From positions 1-64,000 of the forward strand of contig CAZUAI010000019.1 in the NCBI GenBank assembly GCA_964617875.1: a DNA stretch of 64,000 nucleotides, read 5' to 3'. Position 1 is the stretch's first letter. The number at the start of each line of letters is the position of its first letter. The notes beneath the pieces were generated by a model. The model was not told the origin of the DNA. It was given only the letters and a program-made list of their open reading frames with translations, and searched no databases. Origin of the DNA: CAZMVY01 sp964617875. Lineage in GTDB: Bacteria; Planctomycetota; Phycisphaerae; UBA1845; PWPN01. Positions 9,017 to 18,214 of the stretch are shown here, one piece after another. The position numbers and the translations under genes were made by a program.

Positions 9017-11977
9017 ATGATGACGGGTTCTCCTTCCCGATACGCCGGCGCGAGATGTACGTGGGTTCTTGCTGTGCTGGCCATCAGCGTGGCGCTGTGC
9101 GGGTCGGCGGAATGGGCAACGGCCGCCGTATCGGCGGGCGACATCGCGATCATCGGCTACCGATCGACCGACCCGGACGCCCTGGCGTTCGTCGTACTTT
9201 CACCGATCGCCGCGGGCGAGGTCATCCGCTTCACGGATTCCGGCTGGGTGGCCGCCGGCTCGTTTCGGGCGAACGAGGGCGGCATCGCGTTCACGGCCTC
9301 CACGGCCCTGAGCGCGGGCACGGTCGTCACACGGAGCAACCCGTTCAATAGCGGGGACTGGAGCATCAACAACACCGGCCTCGGGACCGGTGGGTTCCTG
9401 CTCAGTACATCCGGCGACCAGATCCTGGCCTTCCAGGGCGACGCGGCCGGCCCCTCCTTCGTCTACGCAATCAATGCCGACGACACCGGCTGGTCGGATG
9501 CGACGACGTCGAACACGACGGCACTGCCTGCAGGCCTGATCAACGGCATGACCGCCGTAAACATCGGAGGACCACCCGAACGCGACAACGGCTACTACAG
9601 CGGCATCACACAGGGCACGCGGGCCGAACTCCTCGCGGCCATCGGCAACCCCGCAAACTGGACCCTGAGCGACACCGCGCAGACATGGCCGGCGTGGACG
9701 TTCACCGTGAACCCGGACGGCGTCAGCGTCACGGGCGTTTCCGTGCCGGGCTCGCCGTTCGGCACGGGGGCTCAGGCCACCGTTACCGTGCAACTCAGCG
9801 AAGCGCCGCCGGCCGGCAGCCCTGCGACGGTCAATGTCGCCAGCGGGGCCTTCGCGACAAGCCCCATCACGGTCGTGATCACCAACCCCGACGCCGGCGG
9901 CACGGTCGATGTGACGATGGCAAACAATGGCACATGGACGGCCGTGGCTACTGCGGTCAGCGGCTGCTACGGCTCCGCCGCCTCGGCGCCGTTCGTCGTC
10001 GGTTCGCAGCCGATCGCGCCCACGGCATACGCCGGCGCGGACCGGACCATCGCGCTGAGTGGTTCCACGGTGTCGGAAGTCATGATCGGCGCGACGGCGG
10101 ACGACGCAAACGGTCTGACCGGCGTGACGTACGCGTGGACGCCGGCCAGTGGGACCGGAATCGTCGGCTGGGCCGGTCGTACCGGTTCGGTGACGACACA
10201 GACCGACCCGGGCGATGCGGAGATCACGCTTGGCCAGGCGGGCACTTACAACCTTACACTGACCGTCACCGACCCTGACGGGCTGACGGCGACAGACAGT
10301 GTTACGATCACGGTGGTCAACGCCGCGCCATTGGGCAACTACGATCCGCCGGCGGGCTACTATGACCCGGCCCGGCCGGGCGGCGTGTGGTACACCGGTA
10401 CGGCCCTGAAAACGGCGCTGAACGGCATCATCAGCGGGCACACGGTCCGGTCCTACGATGCGGCCAAGTCCGCGCTGCAGCTCCTCGACGAGGATCCGAA
10501 CAACTCGAGCCGCCTGATCCTGATCTACACGGGCGTCTCCGTGCCCAAGACCTGGGATGCCGGGGTGACGTGGAATCGCGAGCACATGTGGCCGGACAGC
10601 CTGAACCCGAGCGGCGCCTGTGACAGCGATCTGCATCACATGCGGCCGTGCGATCCGAACGTCAACAGCACGCGCGGAAACAAGCCGTACGGCACCGGTT
10701 CCGGCTTCTGGGACCCCAACCAGGGGGCGTCCCATCGTGGAGACGCCGCGCGCGCGATGTTCTACATGGCGACCCGGTACACCGAGCTGACGCTGGTCAA
10801 CGGACAGCCCGGCTACAACCAGATGGGCGATCTGGCGAAGTTGCTGCCCTTTCACTACGAAGACCCGGTGGACAACAGTGAACGCCGCCGCAACCACCTG
10901 ATCTACAGCGCGGCCGACAACCCATCGTACTACCAGGGCAACCGCAACCCCTTCATCGACCATCCCGAGCTGGTCTGGACGATCTGGGGCGGCCATCCCA
11001 GCGATTCGATGCTCTACGTCGGGACGACCGCGCCGGCGGACGGCGCATCGTCCGTGACAATCGATCTCGGCGCGGCGATCAAGGGCGGTGCACCGCCGTC
11101 GCCGCGGACCGTCGTTCTGAACAAGGCGGGCGCCGATCCGACAACGTACAACATCGCCGGCAGCGGCGATGCCGTCTCCAGCTCCATCGGACCACGGCAG
11201 GCGTTCGTTGGCGGAACGGGAGCACGCACGATCAGCGTGGGTCTTTCTTCCTCGACGGCGACGCCGGGCGCGAAATCGGGCATGCTCGTCGTCGACAATA
11301 CGGAGCTGACCTCCGCCGGGACAGGCACCGGCTCGGCCGACGGCAACGACACCATCCTGGTGGTCGCGGCTGTCCGAGAGCACGCCGAGGCGTCGTTCCA
11401 TCCCACGGCGGATCAGGACACGCTGACGCTCGATTTCGGGAGCGTGCCGGCGGGCAGCGGTCTGCAGGTGCTGAGCTTCACCCTCTACGACATCGAGTCC
11501 GTCGCGGGGTTCACCGCAGCGCTGGATCTTGATAACGTGACGGCGTCCGGCAGCACGAGCGTGCTTTACAGCGATGTGAGCCCCTTCGCCGGCCTGGCCG
11601 CAGGCACGACGGGGGCGACGTTCCACGCCTATCTCGACGCGAACGCCCCGCCAGGAACGTACCAGTCAACCTATACGCTGGCGGTGTCCGACGAGAATCT
11701 CTCCGGCGCGATGCCCGGCACGAACCTCGTGCTGACGCTGAACGGGCAGATCACCGGCGATTCGGCGTCGGGCGACCTCGACGGCGACGGCGACGTGGAC
11801 CTCGGCGATTTCGCGCTGTTCCAGTTGTGTTTCAACGGGCCGAACCGGACGCCGGCGAACACGAATTGCCAGGGGGCCGATGCCGACGGCGACGGCGATG
11901 TGGACCTGAGCGACTTCGCCGTGTTTCAACTGTGTTTCAACGGCCCGAACCGGGCCCCCGCCTGCGCGGGGCAGTGA
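9017..11977 (+). CDS. Large secreted endonuclease I-family protein with Ig/PKD-like and dockerin-like domains
   Basis: The product has 986 residues. A signal peptide (hydrophobic core VLAVLAISVALCG) is followed by an N-terminal beta domain, about residues 40-230 (GDIAIIGYRSTDPDALAFV onward), of a kind often found on extracellular nucleases. A PKD-like segment lies near residues 335-435 (YAGADRTIALSG ... NLTLTVTDPDG). The endonuclease I domain follows at about 440-660, with NREHMWP and DLHHMRP carrying the catalytic histidine region and 'RRRNHLIY' near its end. Further beta domains lead to two C-terminal dockerin-like calcium repeats (DLDGDGDVDLGDF and DADGDGDVDLSDF), each ending CFNGPNR. It probably degrades extracellular DNA at or outside the cell surface. 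The start at 9017 has GAGGGG upstream and a promoter at 8945-8974. It is convergent with the S9 peptidase gene after 27 bases. Confidence 0.9.
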   Translation: MMTGSPSRYAGARCTWVLAVLAISVALCGSAEWATAAVSAGDIAIIGYRSTDPDALAFVVLSPIAAGEVIRFTDSGWVAAGSFRANEGGIAFTASTALSAGTVVTRSNPFNSGDWSINNTGLGTGGFLLSTSGDQILAFQGDAAGPSFVYAINADDTGWSDATTSNTTALPAGLINGMTAVNIGGPPERDNGYYSGITQGTRAELLAAIGNPANWTLSDTAQTWPAWTFTVNPDGVSVTGVSVPGSPFGTGAQATVTVQLSEAPPAGSPATVNVASGAFATSPITVVITNPDAGGTVDVTMANNGTWTAVATAVSGCYGSAASAPFVVGSQPIAPTAYAGADRTIALSGSTVSEVMIGATADDANGLTGVTYAWTPASGTGIVGWAGRTGSVTTQTDPGDAEITLGQAGTYNLTLTVTDPDGLTATDSVTITVVNAAPLGNYDPPAGYYDPARPGGVWYTGTALKTALNGIISGHTVRSYDAAKSALQLLDEDPNNSSRLILIYTGVSVPKTWDAGVTWNREHMWPDSLNPSGACDSDLHHMRPCDPNVNSTRGNKPYGTGSGFWDPNQGASHRGDAARAMFYMATRYTELTLVNGQPGYNQMGDLAKLLPFHYEDPVDNSERRRNHLIYSAADNPSYYQGNRNPFIDHPELVWTIWGGHPSDSMLYVGTTAPADGASSVTIDLGAAIKGGAPPSPRTVVLNKAGADPTTYNIAGSGDAVSSSIGPRQAFVGGTGARTISVGLSSSTATPGAKSGMLVVDNTELTSAGTGTGSADGNDTILVVAAVREHAEASFHPTADQDTLTLDFGSVPAGSGLQVLSFTLYDIESVAGFTAALDLDNVTASGSTSVLYSDVSPFAGLAAGTTGATFHAYLDANAPPGTYQSTYTLAVSDENLSGAMPGTNLVLTLNGQITGDSASGDLDGDGDVDLGDFALFQLCFNGPNRTPANTNCQGADADGDGDVDLSDFAVFQLCFNGPNRAPACAGQ

Positions 11978-12004
11978 CCATGACGAAGAACCGGGCAGGC
12001 ATCC

Positions 12005-13969
12005 TCAGCGGCCTGTCAGATGCTCCCGGATGAACAGGACCGTGGCGTAAAACTGGAAGTCGGCGTTGGTCTTCTTGCGGAAGCCGTGCCCTTCGTCTGT
12101 GGCCAGGAGATACCAGACGGGCGTGCCGTTCTGCCGTACGCGCTGCACGATCTGCTCGGCCTCGGAGCGAGGAACGCGCGGGTCATTCCCGCCCTGCACG
12201 ACGAAGAGGGGCTTCCGGATCCTGTCCGCGTTGTTGAGCGGGGCCGTGCGCTCGAAGAACTCCTGCATCTCGGGGATGCGCTCGTCGCCGTACTCGACAC
12301 GGCGAAGGTCGCGCCGGTAGCTCTCGGTGTTCCTGAGAAACGTGTTGAAGTTCGAGATCCCCACAACATCGATCGCGCAGCGAATCCGGTCGCTGTAATG
12401 CACGGCGGACGCGAGCGTCATGTACCCGCCGTAGCTGCCGCCCATCACCATGACCCGGCTCGCGTCCAGCGTCGGCTGTTTCGCGACCCAGTCGAGAAGG
12501 GCGCCGATGTCCTTGACCGCGTCCTCCCGCTTCAGGCCGTTGTCGAGTTTGACGAACGTCTTGCCGTAGCCCACGGAGCCGCGGACGTTGGGATAGATCA
12601 TGGCCGCGCCCAGTTCGTTCAGGTAGTAGTTGCTCCGACCGAGGAACATCGGGCGGGATTGCCCCTCGGGCCCGCCGTGGATGTTGATGATGACGGGCCG
12701 CGGTCCCGTGAAGCGTGCGGCCGGCTCGTAGAGGAATCCCGTGATTTCACGTCCGTCGAACGTGGGCCAGCGGATCAGCCGTGCCTCCCGCAACTCCGAG
12801 GCCACCAGTCCTCCCAGTTCGCTCTCCGTCCAGCGGGTGACCGTGCGGGCGCCGACGTCGAGCGAGAAGACATCGGACGGACAGCGGGCGGAGGCCAGGC
12901 TGAAGCCCAGCTCCCTGCCGGCCGGATGCCACTTGAGGCCGTCGATAATGCCTTCCGGAACGGCCTCGACGCGGACATGCCGGCGGCCGGCGACATCGTA
13001 GAGGTAGAGTCTGGAGATGCCCGCCTCGTTTGTCACGAAGGCGATGCTGGCGCCGTCCGGCGAAGGCTCCATCGCCTCGACGTCCCAGGCGATCGTCTCG
13101 ACGAGCGGCGTGATCCGGCGGGTCTTCAGGTCCATGTACGCGAGCCGCTGGAACTCGCTGTCCTTGTCCGTGGTGAGATAGATGCCCGCACCGTCCCGCG
13201 CAAAACGCGCCTGCGGACAGGCCACCGGCTCGGAACCCCGCTCGGTCAAAGGTTCCTTTGCGCCCGTCGCAAGATCCAGGACCCAGAGGTGCTGCTCGTT
13301 GACCGAGATCATTTCCGAAACGAGCAGCTTCTGATCGTCGGGCGACCAGTCGAGCACGCTCCAGCCGCCGCCCTGGACCTCGAGCACTCGGCGGTCCGTC
13401 CCGGGGTCCTGCGGATCCATGACATACAGATCGCGGTCGGCCCCGTTACGGCGGGTCGAGCCGTAGGCCACGCGGTCGCCGCGCGTGCTCCATCGGAGTT
13501 CGCCGTTCTGCGATCGCCCGCCGTCCGTCAGGAGGGTAACACGGCCGTCCGCCATGTCGTAACGGTAGATCTGGGCGAACTCGTCGCCGCCCGTGTCGCG
13601 GGTGAAGAGGAAGTACCACCCGGCTTGCGGCTCATAGTGGGCCTCGCCGACCGGCTCGTCGAAGAAGGTGAGCTGCGTGCGCGCGCCGCCCGGAGACTTC
13701 ACACGATGCACCTGAACCGTGTTGGCGAAGCGCGTCGTGATCAGAAGCTCACGTGCGACGGGATGCCAGTCGGCAAGCGACGCGAAGCGGTATTCGGTGT
13801 ATCGCCGCACGTCGCGGGCAAGCGACGCGGGGATGGGCGGGATGCCCTGAACCACCAGGTTCGGCGACGGAGCGACCTCGCGCGTCGTCTGGCCGGTGGC
13901 CGTGGGCAAACCGCCAAGGATGAGAAGCGACATCGTCCCCGCCAGGCATCGGACATGTATTGACAGCAT
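12005..13969 (-). CDS. S9 family (prolyl oligopeptidase-type) serine peptidase, secreted
   Basis: The product has 654 residues. A signal peptide (hydrophobic MSLLILGGLPTATG region, preceded by arginine) is followed by a WD40/TolB-like propeller at about residues 50-380. The C-terminal alpha/beta hydrolase domain carries the nucleophile in GGSYGGY, aspartate in 'NDPRVP' and histidine in 'EGHGF', a complete catalytic triad in family order. It also contains 'INIHGGPEGQS', the oxyanion-side strand of S9 peptidases. It likely trims peptides in the periplasm. An in-frame TTG lies further upstream at 14005, but it falls inside the -35 box of the promoter candidate 13978-14005, so ATG 13969 was preferred even though the resulting transcript would be almost leaderless. 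It is divergent from the nanA-like gene. Confidence 0.92.
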   Translation of the reverse strand: MLSIHVRCLAGTMSLLILGGLPTATGQTTREVAPSPNLVVQGIPPIPASLARDVRRYTEYRFASLADWHPVARELLITTRFANTVQVHRVKSPGGARTQLTFFDEPVGEAHYEPQAGWYFLFTRDTGGDEFAQIYRYDMADGRVTLLTDGGRSQNGELRWSTRGDRVAYGSTRRNGADRDLYVMDPQDPGTDRRVLEVQGGGWSVLDWSPDDQKLLVSEMISVNEQHLWVLDLATGAKEPLTERGSEPVACPQARFARDGAGIYLTTDKDSEFQRLAYMDLKTRRITPLVETIAWDVEAMEPSPDGASIAFVTNEAGISRLYLYDVAGRRHVRVEAVPEGIIDGLKWHPAGRELGFSLASARCPSDVFSLDVGARTVTRWTESELGGLVASELREARLIRWPTFDGREITGFLYEPAARFTGPRPVIINIHGGPEGQSRPMFLGRSNYYLNELGAAMIYPNVRGSVGYGKTFVKLDNGLKREDAVKDIGALLDWVAKQPTLDASRVMVMGGSYGGYMTLASAVHYSDRIRCAIDVVGISNFNTFLRNTESYRRDLRRVEYGDERIPEMQEFFERTAPLNNADRIRKPLFVVQGGNDPRVPRSEAEQIVQRVRQNGTPVWYLLATDEGHGFRKKTNADFQFYATVLFIREHLTGR

Positions 13970-13977
13970 AAATCGCC

Positions 13978-14005
13978 ATGATACGCCACGCGGGGCCGGA
14001 TTCAA
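13978..14005 (-). promoter_or_regulatory. Promoter candidate for the S9 peptidase gene
   Basis: On the minus strand, TTGAAT (14005-14000) and TATCAT (13983-13978) are separated by 16 bases. The -10 matches five of six positions. The predicted start of transcription is within a few bases of ATG 13969. Confidence 0.45.
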
Positions 14006-14049
14006 GGGCCCTTGTATTCTCCCGAAGCCGCCGCTATCAATGAGGCGCC

Positions 14050-14958
14050 ATGAAACAGCGATACACCGGCCTGATTGCGGCCACGTTCACTCCGATGCAC
14101 GAGGACGGCAGTCTGCGGCTCGATCGGGCGGCACCGATGGTCGAGTTCCTTGAGCGGTCCGGCATCAAGGCGCTTTACGTCGTGGGCAGCACGGGCGAAG
14201 GCGTCTCGCTCACCGTTCGCGAGCGACGCGAGGCGGCCGAGGCGTTCGTCCGCGCGGCGAAGGGGCGGCTGCCCGTCATCGTGCAGGTCGGCCACACCAG
14301 CCTGGCGGAGGCGCGTGAACTGGCCGGGCATGCACAGGCGATCGGCGCGGACGCCGTCTCGGCCGTGCCGCCCTTCTACTTCAAGCCGACATCCGCGGCC
14401 AATCTCGCGGACTGCATGGCCGAGATCGCCCGCGGCGCGCCGAAGCTGCCGTTCTACTACTACCACATCCCGTCGATCACGGCGGTCGGGCTTGATCTTG
14501 TCGAGTTCATCCGCATGGCCCGCCAACGCATGCCGACTTTCGCGGGCATCAAGTACACCGCCCCCACGGTGCATGAATACATGGCGTGCGTGGGCGAGGC
14601 GGGCGACGACCTCGACATCCTCTGGGGCGTCGATGAGATGCTGCTCTGCGGCCTGGCCGCCGGTGCCCGCGCCGCGGTCGGCAGCACGTACAACTACGCC
14701 GCCCCGGTCTACTGCCGGTTGATCGAGGCGTTCGATCGCGGCAGCCTCGCCGAGGCCCGCGAGTGGCAGGCCAGGTCCGTCGAGATGATCCGGCGGATCC
14801 TGGCCGAGGGCGGCCTCCCGGCCCAGAAGGCCGTCATGCGGCTCATCGGCCAGGACTGCGGGCCGACTCGCCTGCCGCTCGCGCCGCTGAGCAGGGAGCG
14901 GCTCGACCGGATGAGCAGCCGCCTGCGTGAGATCGGGTACTTCGAGTGGGGGCAGTAG
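14050..14958 (+). CDS. nanA: N-acetylneuraminate lyase / dihydrodipicolinate synthase family aldolase
   Basis: The product has 302 residues, the normal length of class I aldolases of the DapA/NanA family. GSTGEG at residues 46-51 binds the carboxylate. Tyr138/139 in FYYYHIP and Lys169 in GIKYT are the catalytic tyrosine and Schiff-base lysine. The FYYYHIP form, rather than the YNVP form usual in DapA, points to N-acetylneuraminate lyase, which splits sialic acid into ManNAc and pyruvate in the cytosol. Context supports this: an oxidoreductase and a propeller-fused sodium symporter follow on the same strand after an intervening antiparallel comM-like gene. GAGG lies four bases before the ATG. 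DapA activity remains possible but is less likely. Confidence 0.87.
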   Translation: MKQRYTGLIAATFTPMHEDGSLRLDRAAPMVEFLERSGIKALYVVGSTGEGVSLTVRERREAAEAFVRAAKGRLPVIVQVGHTSLAEARELAGHAQAIGADAVSAVPPFYFKPTSAANLADCMAEIARGAPKLPFYYYHIPSITAVGLDLVEFIRMARQRMPTFAGIKYTAPTVHEYMACVGEAGDDLDILWGVDEMLLCGLAAGARAAVGSTYNYAAPVYCRLIEAFDRGSLAEAREWQARSVEMIRRILAEGGLPAQKAVMRLIGQDCGPTRLPLAPLSRERLDRMSSRLREIGYFEWGQ

Positions 14959-15046
14959 CCGGCGTTCTGTCCGCCTTCTCGATCAGCAGAACCGCCGCTC
15001 TCCGCCGGACTCTGTCCTCACTCATGCTGCCGCCTCGCGTTCCATC

Positions 15047-15065
15047 TCATGCCGTATGGGCATGA
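15047..15065. terminator. Terminator-like hairpin between convergent genes
   Basis: TCATGCC (15047-15053) pairs with GGCATGA (15059-15065) around a five-base loop. It lies in the 181-base gap between the convergent nanA-like and comM-like genes. There is no T-run. Confidence 0.4.
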
Positions 15066-15139
15066 CCTGGCAGAGACCGTGCTCCGGTTCCTCCTGCGAG
15101 GCAATCCGACTCATCATCGTGTCCGGGCCCTTTGCGAAG

Positions 15140-16669
15140 CTACAGCTGACGATCCAGGCGGCGGTACATGATCGCCTCGGTGAGGTGGTGCGTCTGGATG
15201 TGCTCGGCGTTTTCGATGTCCGCGATGGTGCGGGCCACCCGCAGGACCTTGTCGTGGGCGCGGGCGGAAAGGCCCAGCTCGCTCATCGCCTGGCGGAGGA
15301 CCGCCTCGCCGTGCTCGTCGAGCTTGCAGAACCTGCGGAGCTGCCGCGGCTTCATCGTCGCGTTCAGCGTCGTGTTGCCGTCGCCGAATCGGTCGCGCTG
15401 CGTCTGCCGTGCCCGCATGACCTGCTCGCGAATCGTCCGGCTGTCGGTGCCGTCGCGGTCGCTCCGCAGCTCGCGATACGGCACGGCGGGCACCTCGACG
15501 TGCATGTCGATCCGGTCGATCAGAGGGCCGCTGATCCGCGAGAGATACTTGTCGATGGCCGGCGGGCTGCACTTGCACTGCCGCTTGGGGTCGGTGAAGT
15601 AGCCGCAGGGGCAGGGGTTCATCGCGGCGATCAGCATGAAGTTCGCCGGGAACGCGACCGAGCTGTGGGCGCGGGCGATCGTGACGAACCCGTCCTCGAG
15701 CGGCTGGCGGAGCGTCTCCAGGATCGTCCGCGGAAACTCCGGGAACTCATCGAGAAACAGGATTCCGTGGTGGGCGAGCGAAACCTCTCCGGCCTGCGGC
15801 ACCGTTCCCCCGCCGACCAGCGCGGGGCCGCTGGCCGAGTGGTGCGGCGACCGGACCGGCCGCGTCGCCATGAGCGACGCCCCGTGCGGCAGCTTGCCGG
15901 CGGCAGAATAGATCCGCGTGGTCTCGAGCGACTCGGCCACGGTCAACGGCGGGAGAATCGTCGGCATTCGCCGTGAGAGCATCGTCTTGCCCGAGCCCGG
16001 CGGACCGATCAGCAGAATATTGTGCGCCCCCGCCGCCGCAATGGTCAGGGCCCGCTTGACGGCCTCCTGGCCGCGGACGTCGGCGAAGTCCACATCGTAC
16101 GTCGAGGCCTTCTCGAACAGCGTGTTCAGGTCCACGCGCGTCGGCTCGAGCGGCAGCTGATCCGTGAAAAACCCCACCGCCTCGGTCAGTGACGTGACGG
16201 GAATCACCTCGACATCCTGAACGACGGCCGCCTCCTCCGCGTTTTCCCGCGGGACGACCAGGCCGGTGAACTTCCGCTCCTTCGCCAGCAGTGCCATCGA
16301 CAGCGCGCCCTTGATCGGCCGCACGCGGCCGTCAAGCGCCAGTTCCCCCGCCACGAAGAAGTCGCCCGAACGCTGCGGCGTGCCGAGGCCGTCGGCGAAG
16401 ATCATCCCCAGCGCAATCGCCAGATCGAACGCAGGCCCTTCCTTCTTCAGGTCCGCCGGGGCGAGGTTCACGGTCACCCGGTGCCGGGGGAAGTCGTAGC
16501 CGCAGTTCCGCAGGGCGCTGTCGATCCGCTCCAGGCTTTCCTTCACCGCCGTATCGGGCAGCCCCACGATGACCGGGCGGTCCAGTCCCCGGTTCGCGAC
16601 ATCCACTTCGACCTCACAAGGGAGTGCATCAATACCGACGAGCGCGACGCTGTGGAATCGGGCAAGCAT
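15140..16669 (-). CDS. comM: YifB/ComM-type magnesium chelatase-like AAA+ ATPase
   Basis: The product has 509 residues, the usual length of the YifB/ComM family. The N-terminal Lon-like fold starts with 'MLARFHSVALVGIDALP' and includes 'GLPDTAVKES' and 'VNLAPADLKKEGPAFDL'. The AAA+ core has Walker A GPPGSGKTML near residue 218 and Walker B LFLDEFPEF. Four cysteines in 'MNPCPCGYF' and 'CKCSPP' are a known family feature. The C-terminal chelatase-like helical domain ends the protein. ComM is a branch migration helicase acting during natural transformation, so this gene hints at a competence capacity. The frame extends well upstream, but ATG 16669 matches the conserved family N-terminus; no strong ribosome binding site is seen. 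It lies antiparallel inside the sialic acid locus and is probably unrelated to it. Confidence 0.95.
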   Translation of the reverse strand: MLARFHSVALVGIDALPCEVEVDVANRGLDRPVIVGLPDTAVKESLERIDSALRNCGYDFPRHRVTVNLAPADLKKEGPAFDLAIALGMIFADGLGTPQRSGDFFVAGELALDGRVRPIKGALSMALLAKERKFTGLVVPRENAEEAAVVQDVEVIPVTSLTEAVGFFTDQLPLEPTRVDLNTLFEKASTYDVDFADVRGQEAVKRALTIAAAGAHNILLIGPPGSGKTMLSRRMPTILPPLTVAESLETTRIYSAAGKLPHGASLMATRPVRSPHHSASGPALVGGGTVPQAGEVSLAHHGILFLDEFPEFPRTILETLRQPLEDGFVTIARAHSSVAFPANFMLIAAMNPCPCGYFTDPKRQCKCSPPAIDKYLSRISGPLIDRIDMHVEVPAVPYRELRSDRDGTDSRTIREQVMRARQTQRDRFGDGNTTLNATMKPRQLRRFCKLDEHGEAVLRQAMSELGLSARAHDKVLRVARTIADIENAEHIQTHHLTEAIMYRRLDRQL

Positions 16670-17017
16670 GAGCGGAATTGTATCGGCGAGATCGCCGCGT
16701 CCGCAAACCCCTCTCGGCCCCGGGGATTGAGCAATCTCAGGGAGACGTGACCGTGGTGAATCCCGATGCTCCGGCTGTATAATCCCGACCCGCACCCGGC
16801 GACGCGGCCGGGGCTGTCTGGAGAATCGGGCACGCGAGATCGTGACTGCTGCCCCGCCGGCGGAGAAGCAGGAACCTGCCGGGGACAGATGTTGCTCGCA
16901 CGGCCGGCAGGAACGTAAGGCGACATGCGGCACCACACCCCGGCCTCCAGGACCGCCGGCCACGGGTGCAGAGGCATCGCCGTGAAACAGGGCGCAGTCG
17001 TCCGTCAGGATCAGCAC
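16670..17017. other. Divergent intergenic region with a long leader for the oxidoreductase gene
   Basis: This 348-base region separates the comM-like gene (minus) from the oxidoreductase gene (plus). A perfect TATAAT is at 16778-16783, with no good -35 box at the right distance. If used, it gives a leader of about 230 bases before ATG 17018. The leader is GC-rich and contains small inverted repeats such as GCAGG-AA-CCTGC around 16863. No known riboswitch class was recognised, and the frames inside it are not protein-like. Confidence 0.4.
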
Positions 17018-18214
17018 ATGGACCGCACGCAGAAACCACTGAACGTCGCCGTGATCGGGTGCGGCATGTTGGCCCGCGCTCAGCACATCCCCAACATCCG
17101 GAACTGCCCGCATACGCGCCTGCACACATGCTGCGACGTGGACGAATCCGTGCTTCACTCCCTCAGTTCAGAACATCCCGGGTTGAAAACCACAACGGAC
17201 TTTGCCGCAGCCGTCTTCGACCCCGATGTGGACCTGCTGGTCGTCGCCACGACCGAACACTTTCGGCTGCCCATCTACGAAGCCGCGATCACCGCACGCA
17301 AGCCCGTCCTGACGGAGAAGCCGCTGGCGGCCACGCTGCCGGAGGCCCGCCGGGTCCGCGACCGGGTCGTCGCCGCACGCATTCCCTTCTGCGTCGGCCA
17401 CAACCGGCGCTGCTCGCCGGCCATGGCCCAGGCGCGCGCGGTATTCCGCCGCCACATGACGCAGCCCCAGCCGTGCCCGTGGCGGTTTCGACGCCCCGGC
17501 TGGGAGCAGGTGCGCGAGGTGGTCGGCGACGAGGAGCGGCTGCCGGCGGTTTCCATCCGCATCAACGACGACTGGATGAGCTGGAAATCCGTACACCTCC
17601 AGGGCGACAACGCCGAATACGGCCTCTTGCTGAGCGAGATGACGCACTTCGCCGATCTCGCCTGCTGGTTTGTCGATGCCGAGCCCGTGCGGGTCGGCGT
17701 GCTGAGCAGCGGCGTCTTGAATCACGCCACCGTGATCGAGTTCGAGGGCGGCGGCGTCGCCAGCATCTTCATGAGCGGCGGCGGGACGTTCGGCTACCCG
17801 AAGGAGCTGCTCGAGGCGTTCGGGCACGGCGGCGCCGTCGTCGTCGATCACATGCTGGAAGTCCGCACCGCCGGCATCGCGGACGCGCCGCCGAGTACGA
17901 TCTATCCTTTCCTGAACGACCGTTATCCGGGCATCGGCGTACAGGGGGGCCTGGCCGGCTGGCTGGAGAAGAAAAAGGCCGCCCGCGAGGACAGCCTTCG
18001 CGCCGGCAACACGGACTGGATCGCCGTCGCGGAGCCGGACAAGGGCCACGCCCGCATGCTCAGCGCCTTTGTCGAGGAGGTTCGCGGCCTGCGGCCGGAG
18101 CCGGTCAGCCCCGTGGCCGACGCGGTGCGGGCGGTCGAAATCTGCACCGCCGCCATCCGCTCGTTCCGCGAGCATCGATTCGTGGACATTGCCGAGCTGC
18201 GGAGCGAGCCGTGA
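17018..18214 (+). CDS. Gfo/Idh/MocA family oxidoreductase, cytosolic, in sialic acid-type locus
   Basis: The product has 398 residues. The Rossmann motif VAVIGCGMLARAQHI is at residues 9-23, and the EKP motif is in 'VLTEKPLAATLPEARRV'. 'GHNRRCSPAM' is the usual conserved segment following EKP. Unlike the copy at 3938 it has no TAT signal, so it acts in the cytosol. The ATG at 17018 has AGGA seven bases upstream. Its stop overlaps the GTG start of the symporter gene by four bases (GTGA), which is strong evidence for translational coupling. Oxidoreductases of this superfamily occur in sialic acid clusters, where some act on anhydro- or dehydro-sialic acids. That role is inferred from context only. 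It could serve another sugar acid. Confidence 0.9.
   Translation: MDRTQKPLNVAVIGCGMLARAQHIPNIRNCPHTRLHTCCDVDESVLHSLSSEHPGLKTTTDFAAAVFDPDVDLLVVATTEHFRLPIYEAAITARKPVLTEKPLAATLPEARRVRDRVVAARIPFCVGHNRRCSPAMAQARAVFRRHMTQPQPCPWRFRRPGWEQVREVVGDEERLPAVSIRINDDWMSWKSVHLQGDNAEYGLLLSEMTHFADLACWFVDAEPVRVGVLSSGVLNHATVIEFEGGGVASIFMSGGGTFGYPKELLEAFGHGGAVVVDHMLEVRTAGIADAPPSTIYPFLNDRYPGIGVQGGLAGWLEKKKAAREDSLRAGNTDWIAVAEPDKGHARMLSAFVEEVRGLRPEPVSPVADAVRAVEICTAAIRSFREHRFVDIAELRSEP

Noticed and set aside
9200..11626. 808-residue minus-strand frame opposite the endonuclease gene
   Set aside because: Arginine-rich shadow of a high-GC gene; the plus strand has signal peptide, endonuclease and dockerin motifs.
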